The notes beneath the pieces were generated by a model. It did not search any database. It was not told the origin of the DNA and worked only from the letters and a program-made list of their open reading frames with translations. Made by a program: the position numbers and the translations under genes. DNA of 64,000 nt, taken from positions 1,860,001 through 1,924,000 of the forward strand of contig JBMNLP010000001.1 in the NCBI GenBank assembly GCA_050952845.1, given 5' to 3'. The first letter of the stretch is position 1. Each line of letters starts with the position of its first letter. Positions 8,584 to 17,533 of the stretch are shown one piece after another. The stretch comes from JAGVSV01 sp050952845. GTDB lineage: Bacteria; Bacillota; Clostridia; Christensenellales; Aristaeellaceae.

Positions 8584-9534
8584 TCAGGTTTTAGAAGCCA
8601 GGCGCCGGAACGCATCGCTGATGCTGTCCGGCGTTTCGTTGTCGCGCAATGCGCGCAGCGCCACAATCAGCCGCTCATGACCTTCCCGCCCGTGGCAGGT
8701 GATCAGGGTCAGCAATCGATCGTCCGGCATCAGATCGACCGGCAGCGCCAGGCTGGACAACTCCCTCAGCCTGTTGACATAAGCGTATAGCGCGTCTGTA
8801 TCGGTAAAGTGCGGTACGCAAGCTGTGAAATAATGCGGCTTGGTCGGATCCGTCGAAATAACAGCCACCGCATAGGGCACATAGGCACCCAGCTGATAGA
8901 GCGTATCAAACTGTATGACAGGGTGTTCGACAATGAAGTTCAGCTGCTGGTAATGGAACAGCTTGCCGAACATCGTGCCGTTTTTCATGTTGTGCGCGTG
9001 GATGATCAGGTTGTCATCCAGCGGCCTGATGGCGTTGGCTTCATCTAAAAAAGCGCTGCCGGCCGGGTTCTGCCGGCCGGTAAAATCGTGGTTCATGTAA
9101 TATACATTGTCGCGCTGGAGTACGGGAAAATCCATCTCCCGTATGCCCTCCGCCTTCAGCCAGCCCACTAAGTCGTTGTTCCTGGCGTATAGGGGCACAA
9201 ACGCCGCGTTCATCCCGGAAGCCTGTGCCTGCAGCCCAGGTTCAGCAAGGGGAGCAATTTCGGTTGGTTCAGCTGTCTCCGGCGCTTCGGCTACATCAGG
9301 CGGCTGCTCCAGGTCGCCGCCGGAAGATAAAACAGGCGCGGTAGACTGATCCGAAGGCCGGCCGGCATACACTGCACGCAGGCTTTCCTGCTGGTGGATG
9401 GTCTGCTGCGTTTTGATGAGGTACCAGCCTGCCAGCACCGCAGCAGCCGCCAACAGCGCGCCCGACAGCGCCAGCAGCACGCGCTCCGGCTGCTTCCACC
9501 TGTTTATCTGCCTCCTGTTTTTGCGGAGCCTCAT
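8584..9534 (-). CDS. srtB: Class B sortase
   Basis: A membrane-anchored cysteine transpeptidase that cuts a sorting signal and links proteins to the cell wall. One N-terminal transmembrane segment (about residues 18-39) is followed by a Pro/Glu/Ala-rich linker. The sortase barrel then shows the catalytic His in HAHNMKNGTMF, Cys in TLITC and Arg in ERLIVALR. Spacing and NXTMFG context fit class B. ATG 9534 has GGGGAG upstream; a GTG at 9570 that overlaps the previous stop (GTGA) would add 12 residues and is also possible. It is last in a lacZ-GDPD-sortase run. No substrate protein with an NPQTN-like signal is in the window. It ends flush against the convergent zinc-ribbon gene. Confidence 0.9.
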   Translation of the reverse strand: MRLRKNRRQINRWKQPERVLLALSGALLAAAAVLAGWYLIKTQQTIHQQESLRAVYAGRPSDQSTAPVLSSGGDLEQPPDVAEAPETAEPTEIAPLAEPGLQAQASGMNAAFVPLYARNNDLVGWLKAEGIREMDFPVLQRDNVYYMNHDFTGRQNPAGSAFLDEANAIRPLDDNLIIHAHNMKNGTMFGKLFHYQQLNFIVEHPVIQFDTLYQLGAYVPYAVAVISTDPTKPHYFTACVPHFTDTDALYAYVNRLRELSSLALPVDLMPDDRLLTLITCHGREGHERLIVALRALRDNETPDSISDAFRRLASKT

Positions 9535-9566
9535 GCGCTCCCCGTCCCCTGCCGGACGTGTCGGCT

Positions 9567-10295
9567 TCACGACAGAAGAACAGCCCTGGCACGGTCAGGA
9601 TAGTCGGTGATCAGCATGTCTGCGCCGGCTTCCAGCACCATCCTCATGCTGCGCTCGTTATTGACCGTCCACGTGTTGACTTTCAAGCCCAAAGCATGCG
9701 CCTGCTGGCAGAGATCGCGGTTGAACACCAATTCGCCATGGTGAGGATGCAGGGCATCCGCACCCAGCTGGCTGCCATACGCCCAGGGGCGCACCATCAC
9801 GCAGCTGTACAACAGCCCGCACACCGCCCGGTGGTTCAGGCTTTTCATCCGCACCATGCTCGGGTGGTTGAAAGACGAATAGACCACCCGGTCTTCCATG
9901 GCGCATTTGGCCGCCAGTTCAAGGCATTTCTCCTCCAAACCGGGGTAGGGGTTGCCGGTGTTCTTCAATTCAATGTTGATGTATAAGCCGGTGGGCTTCA
10001 GCAGATCAAACACCTCGCGGAGCGTGGGCGCTTTGGCGCCCTCATACTCCGGATGCGTCTTGTTGAATGTATGCTGCCTGATGTCGCGCAGCGTCATGTC
10101 GGCAACAAAGCCCATCCCATCGGACACGCGGTCGATCCGCTCGTCGTGGATGACCAGCAACTCATGATCGCGCGTAAGCTGGACATCCAGCTCCACGCCG
10201 TCGGCTTGAAGATCGACCGCCAATTGAAACGCTTCCAGCGTATTCTCCGGCGCATAGCCTGAGGCGCCGCGATGGGCGCAGATGGTAGCCGCCAT
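9567..10295 (-). CDS. Glycerophosphodiester phosphodiesterase
   Basis: A 242-residue GDPD/UgpQ-type TIM-barrel enzyme that hydrolyses glycerophosphodiesters to glycerol-3-phosphate and an alcohol. The first motif, AHRGASGYAPENTLEAF near residues 6-22, carries the catalytic His and metal-binding Glu. GVELDVQLTRDHELLVIHD holds the second His and Asp. Further motifs LYINIELK and TVNNERSM agree with the family. No signal peptide, so cytoplasmic. ATG 10295 is chosen because AGGAGG lies just before it; a longer reading from 10352 lies inside lacZ. Only 2 bases separate it from lacZ, so the two are co-transcribed. Confidence 0.93.
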   Translation of the reverse strand: MAATICAHRGASGYAPENTLEAFQLAVDLQADGVELDVQLTRDHELLVIHDERIDRVSDGMGFVADMTLRDIRQHTFNKTHPEYEGAKAPTLREVFDLLKPTGLYINIELKNTGNPYPGLEEKCLELAAKCAMEDRVVYSSFNHPSMVRMKSLNHRAVCGLLYSCVMVRPWAYGSQLGADALHPHHGELVFNRDLCQQAHALGLKVNTWTVNNERSMRMVLEAGADMLITDYPDRARAVLLS

Positions 10296-10297
10296 GA

Positions 10298-13200
10298 TCA
10301 ATCCTCCTGATCCAGCGCCTGGGCTGCCCGGAAACCGGCGTGCCTGGGACACTCGGCTTCCAGGTTGACGGGCATCAGCACAAAGTCGAACGACGCCGGC
10401 TCCTTCAGGTACAGGCGCGTCTCCTCAAGAGGTTCCGGGCCGCAGGAATTGCTGCCCAGCGGGCCCATCACGCCGTCAAAGAGCACCTGGGTCAGGTCCT
10501 CCTCCTCTAACTCATAGGTATGCTGCGCTGCGGTCAGCGCCTCGGGCGTATAGTGGTGCGCACTGAAGGCAAACGCCCTGCCCGCCAGCGCCAGGCCCTG
10601 GCCTTCCTGGTTGGTCAGCGTAAAGAAGCGGGTGTCCTCGTGGGAGCCGTTCTCCTGCGGGTAGATATACGGCTCATGCGTGTCGGCCACGGTGGATTCA
10701 TACCAGCCGATCAGGGCGCCGGTCTTTTTATCCGGGTAGCTTTCGTGCGGGCCGCGGCCATGCCAGCGCAGATAGTCAAACCCGCCCGGCATGGCAAACC
10801 GCATGCCCAGGCGCGGCAGATAGGTGTCGATGTCCTGTAGCGGCGTATACAGCATGTTGAGCAGCACGCGGCCATCGTTAAGCACGCAGAACGTCTGCTT
10901 CAGGTTGACAACGGGCGTGTACACCTTGGGCGCGTATACGCTTTCAATGGTAACGACCACTTCGTCCGGACGCTCCTCCGCGTCAAAGCGCACCACGCGC
11001 TGCTGCAGCTTGTCCAGCCCTAACTTCTCCCATTTTTCAGCCGCCTTGCCCCAGCCCTTGTCGTTGTCGGTGGGGGCGCGCCACATGTTCAGCTGCAGCG
11101 GCGCAGACAGCAGATGGGTGCCACCCTGGCTGATGCCGCTGAGCGCCATTTGGGAGCGGGAAAACTCATACGCCGCATCCCCACAGCGCACAACAAACCC
11201 GTCCAGCGTGCGGTCCAGCTGCAGGCGACGGCTGATAGTCGGCCATTGATACGCCTTGCTGCCCAGCGCCAGCGGCAGCTGCTCCCGGCATACCTCAAAG
11301 CCGGCCGGCGCCCAAGCAGCCGCCTTCTTCAACGTAAAGCGCAGGTTCAGGAAGCTGTCCTCAGGGTATGCGCCCAGCGGCAGCGCGACATCAGCCTGCG
11401 CACCGGCTGACGCCTGTACCATCATGCTGCCGTCAGCCAGCACCTTGCCGCAGTGCACCACCTGCCAGTACATATCCAGCGTGTTCAGGTCTGTAAACGC
11501 GTACAGGTTGGTCAGGGTTACCCTGCCTGCTTTTTCGTCGCTGAGTACAGCGCGCACCGGGCGCAGCACATGCTTGTATTCCGTCATGCCGGTATGGGGC
11601 GTGCGGTCCGGATACAGCAGCGCGTCAACACAGAAGTTGCCATCGTGCGGATACTCGCCAAAGTCGCCGCCGTAAGCATAATACATCTCGCCATCTTCGG
11701 TATAGGCAGTGAGCCCATGGTCCACCAGCTCCCATACACAGCCGCCGATCAACCGAGGATATTTGTAAATCGCCTGCCAGTAATCCTCCAAGTTGCCGGG
11801 CCCCTGCCCCATGGCGTGGGCATACTCGCACAGGAAAAAGGGCTTGTCGCTCTGCTCCTGGCCGTATTCGATAACTTTGGGCACCGGGGTGTACATCTGG
11901 GACACCATGTCGGATGTGGCGGCCAGCTCGTCGCGCTCATAGTGGATGGGACGCGTAGGGTCCAGCGCGCGGATGGCTTTGTCCATCGCCACGTGGTTGT
12001 GCCCGTAGCCGGACTCGTTGCCCAGCGACCAGAAGATGATGGACGGGTGATTCCTGTCCCGCTCCACCATGCGGACGCCGCGGTCAACAAACTGCTTTTC
12101 CCATTTGGGATCCCGGGCAATCAGATCATAATCCGCGACGCAGACGACGCCATGGGTTTCGATATCGGCCTCGTCAATCACATACAGGCCGTATTCGTCG
12201 CACAATGATAGAAAGCGCGGATCGGGCGGGTAGTGGGCGGTGCGCACGGTGTTGATGTTGTGGCGCTTCATGACCAGCACGTCCTCGAGCATGCTGTCCA
12301 CCGGCGTGTACGAGCCCATCGTGGTGTGGGTGTCATGGCGGTTCGCACCCTTGAGCTTGACCGCTACGCCGTTGATATACAGCACGCCGCCCGTGATTTC
12401 CACCAGGCGGAACCCGATTTTTTGCGCCTCAGCCTGGTTGCCGATAGAGGCTGTCAGCGTGTACAGCGCCGGCGTTTCCGCAGTCCACCGCTGCACATCG
12501 GGCAATCTGGCTTTTAGCACAGCCTGGCCATCGTGAACCGGCACGGTTTGGTCGAGCACGGCGCCGTCCGCCCCATGCAGCCGAAAGCGCACCTGTCTGG
12601 CGCCGGCAACGCCGGCGCGGGCGGTAAGCAGACCGGTTTGATAGTCCTTATCCAGGAGGGCATCGATGACGAGGTCGTGGATGGCTTCTTTGCCGAAGCT
12701 GAGCAGCATGACGTCCCTGAATATGCCGTTCAGGCGCCACTTGTCCTGGTCCTCCAGATAGGTGCCGTCGGACCATTGGAAACAGAGCACGTGCAGCATA
12801 TTGCTGCCATCCCTGAGCAAGTCGGTCAAATCGAACTCGGCAGGCATGTGCGGGCACTTGGAAAAGCCGGCTAAAACGCCGTTGAGGTAAACGTAAAAAC
12901 AGGAGTCCACACCCTCAAACCGGATGCGCGTTCGGCGGCCTTCAAAGGCCTCGGGCAGCTCAAAAAAACGGCGGTATACGCCTACCGGCGTGTCGTCCGG
13001 CACGTGGGGCGGGTCATAAGGGATGGGGTATTTGACATTGGTGTATTGGGGAGCGCCATACCCCTGCATCTGCCAGCAGCCCGGCACGGTGATATGCTCT
13101 TCCAGGGCGATGGAGGTGATATCATCCGCGATGTCGCGCGGGCTGTCCAGCAGCTTAAAATCCCAGGTGCCATTCAACAGCAGGTAATAGGGAGATGACG

Positions 13201-13312
13201 CCCGGGAAAAGGTGCGGGCACTGTCCTCATCCGGATAAGGCACAATGGTGGTGCGGCCTTTTAGGCGCGCGATGTGCAGGCTGTCCAGGTCCTGATATTC
13301 TTTAAAACGCAT
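10298..13312 (-). CDS. lacZ: Beta-galactosidase, glycoside hydrolase family 2
   Basis: A 1004-residue cytoplasmic enzyme hydrolysing lactose or related beta-galactosides. The order is typical of LacZ: sugar-binding jelly roll (RRFFELPEAFEGRRTRIRFEGVDSC), Ig-like domain, TIM barrel, Ig-like and C-terminal beta-sandwich. The acid/base Glu lies in FWSLGNESGYGHN near residue 432 and the nucleophile Glu in FLCEYAHAMG near 495. Substrate contacts NRHDTHT and the C-terminal DNDKGWG and WHGRGPHESYPD motifs are present. Start at ATG 13312 follows AAGGAGG. It leads an operon with GDPD and sortase under the promoter at 13344-13372. No lactose permease is adjacent. Confidence 0.95.
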   Translation of the reverse strand: MRFKEYQDLDSLHIARLKGRTTIVPYPDEDSARTFSRASSPYYLLLNGTWDFKLLDSPRDIADDITSIALEEHITVPGCWQMQGYGAPQYTNVKYPIPYDPPHVPDDTPVGVYRRFFELPEAFEGRRTRIRFEGVDSCFYVYLNGVLAGFSKCPHMPAEFDLTDLLRDGSNMLHVLCFQWSDGTYLEDQDKWRLNGIFRDVMLLSFGKEAIHDLVIDALLDKDYQTGLLTARAGVAGARQVRFRLHGADGAVLDQTVPVHDGQAVLKARLPDVQRWTAETPALYTLTASIGNQAEAQKIGFRLVEITGGVLYINGVAVKLKGANRHDTHTTMGSYTPVDSMLEDVLVMKRHNINTVRTAHYPPDPRFLSLCDEYGLYVIDEADIETHGVVCVADYDLIARDPKWEKQFVDRGVRMVERDRNHPSIIFWSLGNESGYGHNHVAMDKAIRALDPTRPIHYERDELAATSDMVSQMYTPVPKVIEYGQEQSDKPFFLCEYAHAMGQGPGNLEDYWQAIYKYPRLIGGCVWELVDHGLTAYTEDGEMYYAYGGDFGEYPHDGNFCVDALLYPDRTPHTGMTEYKHVLRPVRAVLSDEKAGRVTLTNLYAFTDLNTLDMYWQVVHCGKVLADGSMMVQASAGAQADVALPLGAYPEDSFLNLRFTLKKAAAWAPAGFEVCREQLPLALGSKAYQWPTISRRLQLDRTLDGFVVRCGDAAYEFSRSQMALSGISQGGTHLLSAPLQLNMWRAPTDNDKGWGKAAEKWEKLGLDKLQQRVVRFDAEERPDEVVVTIESVYAPKVYTPVVNLKQTFCVLNDGRVLLNMLYTPLQDIDTYLPRLGMRFAMPGGFDYLRWHGRGPHESYPDKKTGALIGWYESTVADTHEPYIYPQENGSHEDTRFFTLTNQEGQGLALAGRAFAFSAHHYTPEALTAAQHTYELEEEDLTQVLFDGVMGPLGSNSCGPEPLEETRLYLKEPASFDFVLMPVNLEAECPRHAGFRAAQALDQED

Positions 13313-13343
13313 GGCAATGCCTCCTTGTTTATTCGCTGCGCTT

Positions 13344-13372
13344 ATCATATCATTAGAGGCAGTGTTTTTCAA
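13344..13372 (-). promoter_or_regulatory. SigA-type promoter of the lacZ operon
   Basis: On the minus strand TTGAAA (13367-13372), 17 bases, then TATGAT (13344-13349), about 30 bases before the lacZ ATG. No operator palindrome was recognised beside it. Confidence 0.75.
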
Positions 13373-13432
13373 GGAAGGGAACAGTCAATCGCTTGGTGAA
13401 AACGAAAGGTGCACACCGCAGAGGAAACACAG

Positions 13433-13810
13433 ATGATCGACATCGACCGCTTCACGCACACACTGGATGAGCTGACCGGCGCCCTGCCTGCCGAGGTGTT
13501 CAAGGGGCTGAACCTTGGCGTGGGGGTGGTGGACAGAGCAAAGCGCGGACACGATACGCCGGGCGGCGCGCCGGTATACATTTTGGGTGAATACCATGTG
13601 CACCCCGTAATGGGCAGGGGAGTCGTGCTGTACTACGGCTCGTTTCTGCGCGTGTTCCCCCATCTGGACGGCGAAGCGTCGTGGCGGCGCGAGATCGACC
13701 GCGTGCTGAAGCACGAGCTGACCCACCACCTGGAATCGCAAGCTGGCGACAGGGACCTGGCGATCGCCGACGCCATGCAAATGATGAAAAACCGGAGGGA
13801 TGAACCTTGA
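13433..13810 (+). CDS. Small zincin-type metallopeptidase family protein
   Basis: 125 residues. The hallmark is HELTHH (94-99) followed by HLESQAGDRDLA, matching the single-domain minimal zincins in which two histidines and a downstream acidic residue bind zinc. The N-terminal half (LDELTGALPAEVFKGLNLGV, YILGEYHVHP, GVVLYYGSF) fits that family. No signal peptide, so it is cytoplasmic. The start is placed at ATG 13433 after GAGGAAA; a GTG at 13409 is possible. Its end overlaps the following ATPase gene by 4 bases (TTGA), so the two proteins are probably made in step. Substrate unknown. Confidence 0.82.
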   Translation: MIDIDRFTHTLDELTGALPAEVFKGLNLGVGVVDRAKRGHDTPGGAPVYILGEYHVHPVMGRGVVLYYGSFLRVFPHLDGEASWRREIDRVLKHELTHHLESQAGDRDLAIADAMQMMKNRRDEP

Positions 13811-14631
13811 TATATCTAAGAGAGTTGGCGCGCAGGACAAGCCAGGCGGGCACAGGCTATCCCTTCACTGCGCCCGTGCTGTCCCATTTAGATGCGCTTG
13901 CTTTCACGCAGCCGGTCACCATCTTGACCGGCGAAAACGGCAGCGGCAAAACCACGCTGCTGGAACTGGCGGCGGCAGGCGTGCGGGCCGATACCATCGG
14001 CACGGGCAGCAACCGCGCGCGCAAAACGCGTACCTTTGTCAAAGCCGCGCAAAAATACCGCTTTACCTTCAACCAACGCCCCGTGCGCAGCTTTTTCTTT
14101 ACCGCGGAAGACTTTACCCGGTATTTAGACGACCGAAGAGCCATGCAGGAGGAGGCGCGGGAAGCGCTGCGGGAAATCGACGAAACCTATGACAGCCGCT
14201 CCGCCATGGCCAAAAGCCTGGCACAGATGCCCCACATGAGCACGCTGAGCGATCTGGACGGACAATACGAACGGGAGCTGCTGGAGGCATCCCACGGAGA
14301 GGGCTTCTTAAGCTTTTTCGCAGGCCGGCTGATATCAAACGGCCTGTACCTGCTGGACGAGCCGGAAGGCGCGCTGTCCTTTGCCAACCAGTTGGGATTG
14401 CTGGCGCTGATCGACCAGGCCGAAGGCATGAACTGCCAGGTCATCCTGGCCACCCACTCCCCCGTGCTCTGCGCATACCCCGGCGCACAGCTGATCGACA
14501 TCGACGACGGCGCACTGCAGGTAGCATCCTACGACACGCTGGCAGGCATCCGGTTTATCAAATACTTCTTAGCCAACCGCGCCGGCGTGCTGCGCCAGGC
14601 GGGCATTGAAGGCCTGCCGGGCAAGCTGTAA
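13807..14631 (+). CDS. AAA/ABC-type ATPase (AAA_21-like)
   Basis: A 274-residue soluble ATPase. Walker A GENGSGKTT (42-50), Walker B YLLDEPE (about 181-187) and an H-loop ATHSPV near 214 place it with the stand-alone SMC/ABC-like ATPases that carry AAA_21 or AAA_23 domains. It has no membrane segment and no permease partner, so transport is unlikely. The TTG start overlaps the stop of the zincin gene and has GGAGGGA upstream. The family includes predicted nucleotide-dependent switches; here the substrate or partner may be the overlapping metallopeptidase. It is convergent with the flippase-like gene, 9 bases apart. Confidence 0.82.
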   Translation: MIYLRELARRTSQAGTGYPFTAPVLSHLDALAFTQPVTILTGENGSGKTTLLELAAAGVRADTIGTGSNRARKTRTFVKAAQKYRFTFNQRPVRSFFFTAEDFTRYLDDRRAMQEEAREALREIDETYDSRSAMAKSLAQMPHMSTLSDLDGQYERELLEASHGEGFLSFFAGRLISNGLYLLDEPEGALSFANQLGLLALIDQAEGMNCQVILATHSPVLCAYPGAQLIDIDDGALQVASYDTLAGIRFIKYFLANRAGVLRQAGIEGLPGKL

Positions 14632-14640
14632 GTCTAACCG

Positions 14641-15756
14641 TCACGTAGGTTTCTCCTCGCCAGGCGCCTGATCGTCGGCTTCTGCTTCGGATGTGGCAGC
14701 ATGCATCGCCGCGCGCAGCGCTTTCCGGCCTTTGAGGCCGTGCGCGCTGTCCGCCACCACAGCGGCGAAACCGGCGATGATGGACAGGTAATAGGTGATA
14801 AAGCGCCAAACAAACATCGCGGCAAACACACTGTCGGAGGGAAAAAACTTGCCAAAAAACAGGTAAAACCCGCCCTCCTGCGCGCCGGATGCCCCCGGCA
14901 GCGGCGTAAAAGAAGCGGCGATAAACAGCATCAGCTGCACGGTGACCAGATGAGCGTACGGCGCAGCATTCAGGCCAAAGCCACGGTACACAAAATACAC
15001 CGCACTCATCAGCGCCGTGACCTGCACCAGCGACATAGCGAACAGCACCAGAAACTGGAACGGGTGGCGGGTGAGGATGTCGACGCTGGCATGAAAATCC
15101 AGCAGCGCCGCGTCCCAGCGGGACGAGGTGCGGGCACGGTCCTTCACGATGCGTAGCTTATAAGCCAGGTTGACGCAAAACACGATGATGGCGCGCACCG
15201 CATTGCGGCTGATGGCCAGCAGGATCACGCCGACCACCGCCGCGCTGTTGGCAATGAAGCCCACCGTCAAAAACCAGACGCCCTTGTCTAGCGTTTCCGA
15301 TACCAGGCCAGGGTGAACGATCCACGCCGCCGCCCCCAACAGCAGCAGGGCGCACTGCCAGCAGAAAAACTTCACCGCCAGCGCCGACGACGCCACGCCG
15401 GGCGGCACGCCGCGCTTTTTCAGCGAAAACACCTGCATGGGCTGCCCGCCCGTCGCTGCCGGCGTAATAGCCGAATAATACATGCCGATCAAGCCCACGA
15501 TTAGGTTGCTGCGCAGGTTGACGGGCACCTTTTGGAACTTGAAAAACACATAGAGCGACGCGCCTTCGATAAAGGCATGCACGGCGAAGCACAACACGCC
15601 GCCCAGCAGCCAGGTTGGGTTGATGGAGCGCAGCGCCTGAATGATTTGCGATATATCGCCCGACCGAAGGGCGAAATACATAACCAGCACAAATGTGCCA
15701 ACAATGAAAAGCGCATTAATCAGCCCGCGCCGGGACTGGCGGCTTAATTTCTTCAT
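14641..15756 (-). CDS. Lysylphosphatidylglycerol synthase-type flippase domain membrane protein (UPF0104 / YbhN-like)
   Basis: 371 residues with about eight hydrophobic segments. It contains the conserved family pieces GMYYSAITPAATGGQPMQV and FTPLPGASGAQEGGFYLFFG, typical of the membrane domain shared by MprF and stand-alone YbhN proteins. The MprF aminoacyl-transferase domain is absent, so it may only move a lipid or precursor across the membrane. The C-terminal tail is charged and cytoplasmic (ATSEAEADDQAPGEEKP). ATG 15756 follows AAGGAAGG; the longer reading from 15807 runs over the promoter. Specific substrate unknown. Confidence 0.85.
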   Translation of the reverse strand: MKKLSRQSRRGLINALFIVGTFVLVMYFALRSGDISQIIQALRSINPTWLLGGVLCFAVHAFIEGASLYVFFKFQKVPVNLRSNLIVGLIGMYYSAITPAATGGQPMQVFSLKKRGVPPGVASSALAVKFFCWQCALLLLGAAAWIVHPGLVSETLDKGVWFLTVGFIANSAAVVGVILLAISRNAVRAIIVFCVNLAYKLRIVKDRARTSSRWDAALLDFHASVDILTRHPFQFLVLFAMSLVQVTALMSAVYFVYRGFGLNAAPYAHLVTVQLMLFIAASFTPLPGASGAQEGGFYLFFGKFFPSDSVFAAMFVWRFITYYLSIIAGFAAVVADSAHGLKGRKALRAAMHAATSEAEADDQAPGEEKPT

Positions 15757-16106
15757 GTACCTTCCTTTTGGGGGATATCCGGCATCCCCGCGCCGGAAGT
15801 ATAGCATATCGGCTATGGGATGTCACGGAGCGGGTTTCGCGCCGGTTACATCCAATTATTATCTTCAATCACCTGTCAGCGAGCGGAAGTTCGAGCGGCA
15901 ACAGCACATATACGCTGGTTCCTTTTCCAACGAAGCCATGGTGTTTGCCATGGAGAACGATGGCAGGCTGCCGCCGTTCATCGTGCTGGAGATGCGTGTG
16001 CCGGAGGGCGAAATTGTGGTAGACTATGCCGAGGCGCACGTGATGCCGGCCGGATAACGGCGATGCGGCTGGACGTGTAGCACCGCCTGTTCAGGAGATA
16101 CGATTG
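15757..16106. other. 350-bp intergenic region with promoter and a possible small ORF remnant
   Basis: The left part holds the minus-strand promoter of the flippase-like gene. From 15815 to 16057 a plus-strand frame of 80 codons is open. Its last 50 residues look protein-like (HIYAGSFSNEAMVFAMENDG, then LEMRVPEGEIVVDYAEAHV) with GC-rich third positions like real genes nearby. No ribosome site precedes the ATG at 15815 and the first 25 codons look non-coding. This may be the 3' relic of a lost gene or a small gene with an internal start. No family recognised. Confidence 0.35.
15798..15826 (-). promoter_or_regulatory. Promoter of the flippase-like gene
   Basis: Minus strand GTGACA (15821-15826), 17-base spacer, TATACT (15798-15803), about 40 bases before the ATG. 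Confidence 0.65.
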
Positions 16107-17369
16107 ATGAAACGGTTGGTCAGGCACGTCCTGTCCCGCATCAGCCCGGAGAGGGTGCAGCAGGACAACATCTGGAAGTCGGCACGTACCGGGATGCTCA
16201 CCACGGCCAATGCTACCCTGGTATCGGTGCCCATTCTGCAGGTGTTTGCCATACACATGGGCGCTGACGAGAGCCAGCTGGGCGTTGTGCGTTTCTTCGC
16301 CCAGCTGGCCGTCACGGCAGGGTTCGTGCTGTTCTCCGCACGGGCAGCGCGGTGCCCCGCCAAAAAACTGGTGCCTACATACACCAAGCTGAACCTGTTC
16401 CATGCCGTGCTGCCCGCAGCCATGCTTTTAGCTTCCCTTCTGCTGTTGCCGGGCTATATTGGAACAACAGCAGGCCTGTGGATCATCACAGCGGGGTGGA
16501 TGCTGTCCAATTTCATCTCCGCGTACTATGTGATGGTGATGACGCGGATAGAGGCGTGCCTGTACTCCGAGAGCATCTACGGGGCCGTATATGGCTTCTG
16601 CGGCATTCTTTTCTACCTGGTGAGCGCGCTGCTGGGCGCAGCAGTAGGGCCATTGTTAGGCAGCCATGCCGCCGCATGGGGGTTCCCGGTTGTGTTTGCC
16701 CTGTCGCTTACCCTGGGCGTGGGGGCATTCTATTCCGCCCGTGGATATGTGCTGGTGCGGACGCCCCAAAGCGCCGCCCCTGCGGAAGCAAAGCCCCGCA
16801 AGCCGTCCGCCGCGGGGCAGGCGTTGCCCATCGGCGTCATGCATGTGCTGCGCGGAGCCATTTCGGGCATTTATTATTTCATCATGCTGATCGGCATGCG
16901 CTTCTTTGGATTAACCGCCTCAGACGCGGGCCTGCTGACGGTACTGGGTACCTTCGCCAGCATGATCGCTTACTTTTTCATCCTGTTTGTAGCCGACCGG
17001 CTGGGCGTCGTGCGGTCCTCCCTGCTGTCCGTTGTAATCAACGTGCTGGCGCTGGGCTTGCTGGTGATGGTTCGCAGCCGGAGCGTATTCATGGCTTCGT
17101 ACTTTTTATACGGCATCGGCATCGCCGTGTTGAACCAGATGATGCCCATCGGCGTACTGCGCACGGTGGATCAGGCTCATTTAGCCACAGTTACCGCCGT
17201 GCGGTTTGTGGCGCTTCAGCTGAGCGACGCCCTGACCAGCCTGAGCATCGGGCCGGTGGTGCTGGCTGTGTATCCATGGTTTTTGCTGCTCGCTTGCGCA
17301 TTGCAGATGACAAACATGGTTTTGATACGGCATTGCTTTGGAAAACCCAGGGCAAGCTCCGATGGATAG
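16107..17369 (+). CDS. Major facilitator superfamily transporter
   Basis: 420 residues, strongly hydrophobic, with about 12 predicted membrane spans in two halves joined by a cytoplasmic loop (SAAPAEAKPRKPSAAG). This is the MFS layout. The N-terminus (LVRHVLSRISPERVQQDNIWKSARTGML) resembles uncharacterised clostridial MFS proteins rather than a known drug or sugar carrier. ATG 16107 is chosen, with TTG 16104 equally compatible with the AGGAGA site. It lies between a divergent flippase-like gene and asnA, which has its own promoter. Substrate cannot be inferred. Confidence 0.8.
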   Translation: MKRLVRHVLSRISPERVQQDNIWKSARTGMLTTANATLVSVPILQVFAIHMGADESQLGVVRFFAQLAVTAGFVLFSARAARCPAKKLVPTYTKLNLFHAVLPAAMLLASLLLLPGYIGTTAGLWIITAGWMLSNFISAYYVMVMTRIEACLYSESIYGAVYGFCGILFYLVSALLGAAVGPLLGSHAAAWGFPVVFALSLTLGVGAFYSARGYVLVRTPQSAAPAEAKPRKPSAAGQALPIGVMHVLRGAISGIYYFIMLIGMRFFGLTASDAGLLTVLGTFASMIAYFFILFVADRLGVVRSSLLSVVINVLALGLLVMVRSRSVFMASYFLYGIGIAVLNQMMPIGVLRTVDQAHLATVTAVRFVALQLSDALTSLSIGPVVLAVYPWFLLLACALQMTNMVLIRHCFGKPRASSDG

Positions 17370-17464
17370 TTCGTTCAACGTGCCTGCCATACCAAGCCAA
17401 CAATTACCGCATCGCAGCCTGCATTTCTTACACATCAGCAGCATGCTGTCAGACAAGCGTGCCC

Positions 17465-17493
17465 TTGACGCCTTCGGCGGTTGCCTCTATACT
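17465..17493 (+). promoter_or_regulatory. SigA-type promoter of asnA-glnN
   Basis: TTGACG (17465-17470), 17 bases, TATACT (17488-17493), 40 bases before the asnA ATG and followed by an AAAGGAG ribosome site. Confidence 0.8.
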
Positions 17494-17533
17494 TCCCATG
17501 AGGAATCCGCATGGATAGCCGAAAGGAGACCGT

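Noticed and set aside
16352..17518. 388-codon plus-strand frame overlapping the MFS gene
   Set aside because: A +1 shadow of the transporter. It is Arg/His-rich and lacks hydrophobic periodicity or a ribosome site.
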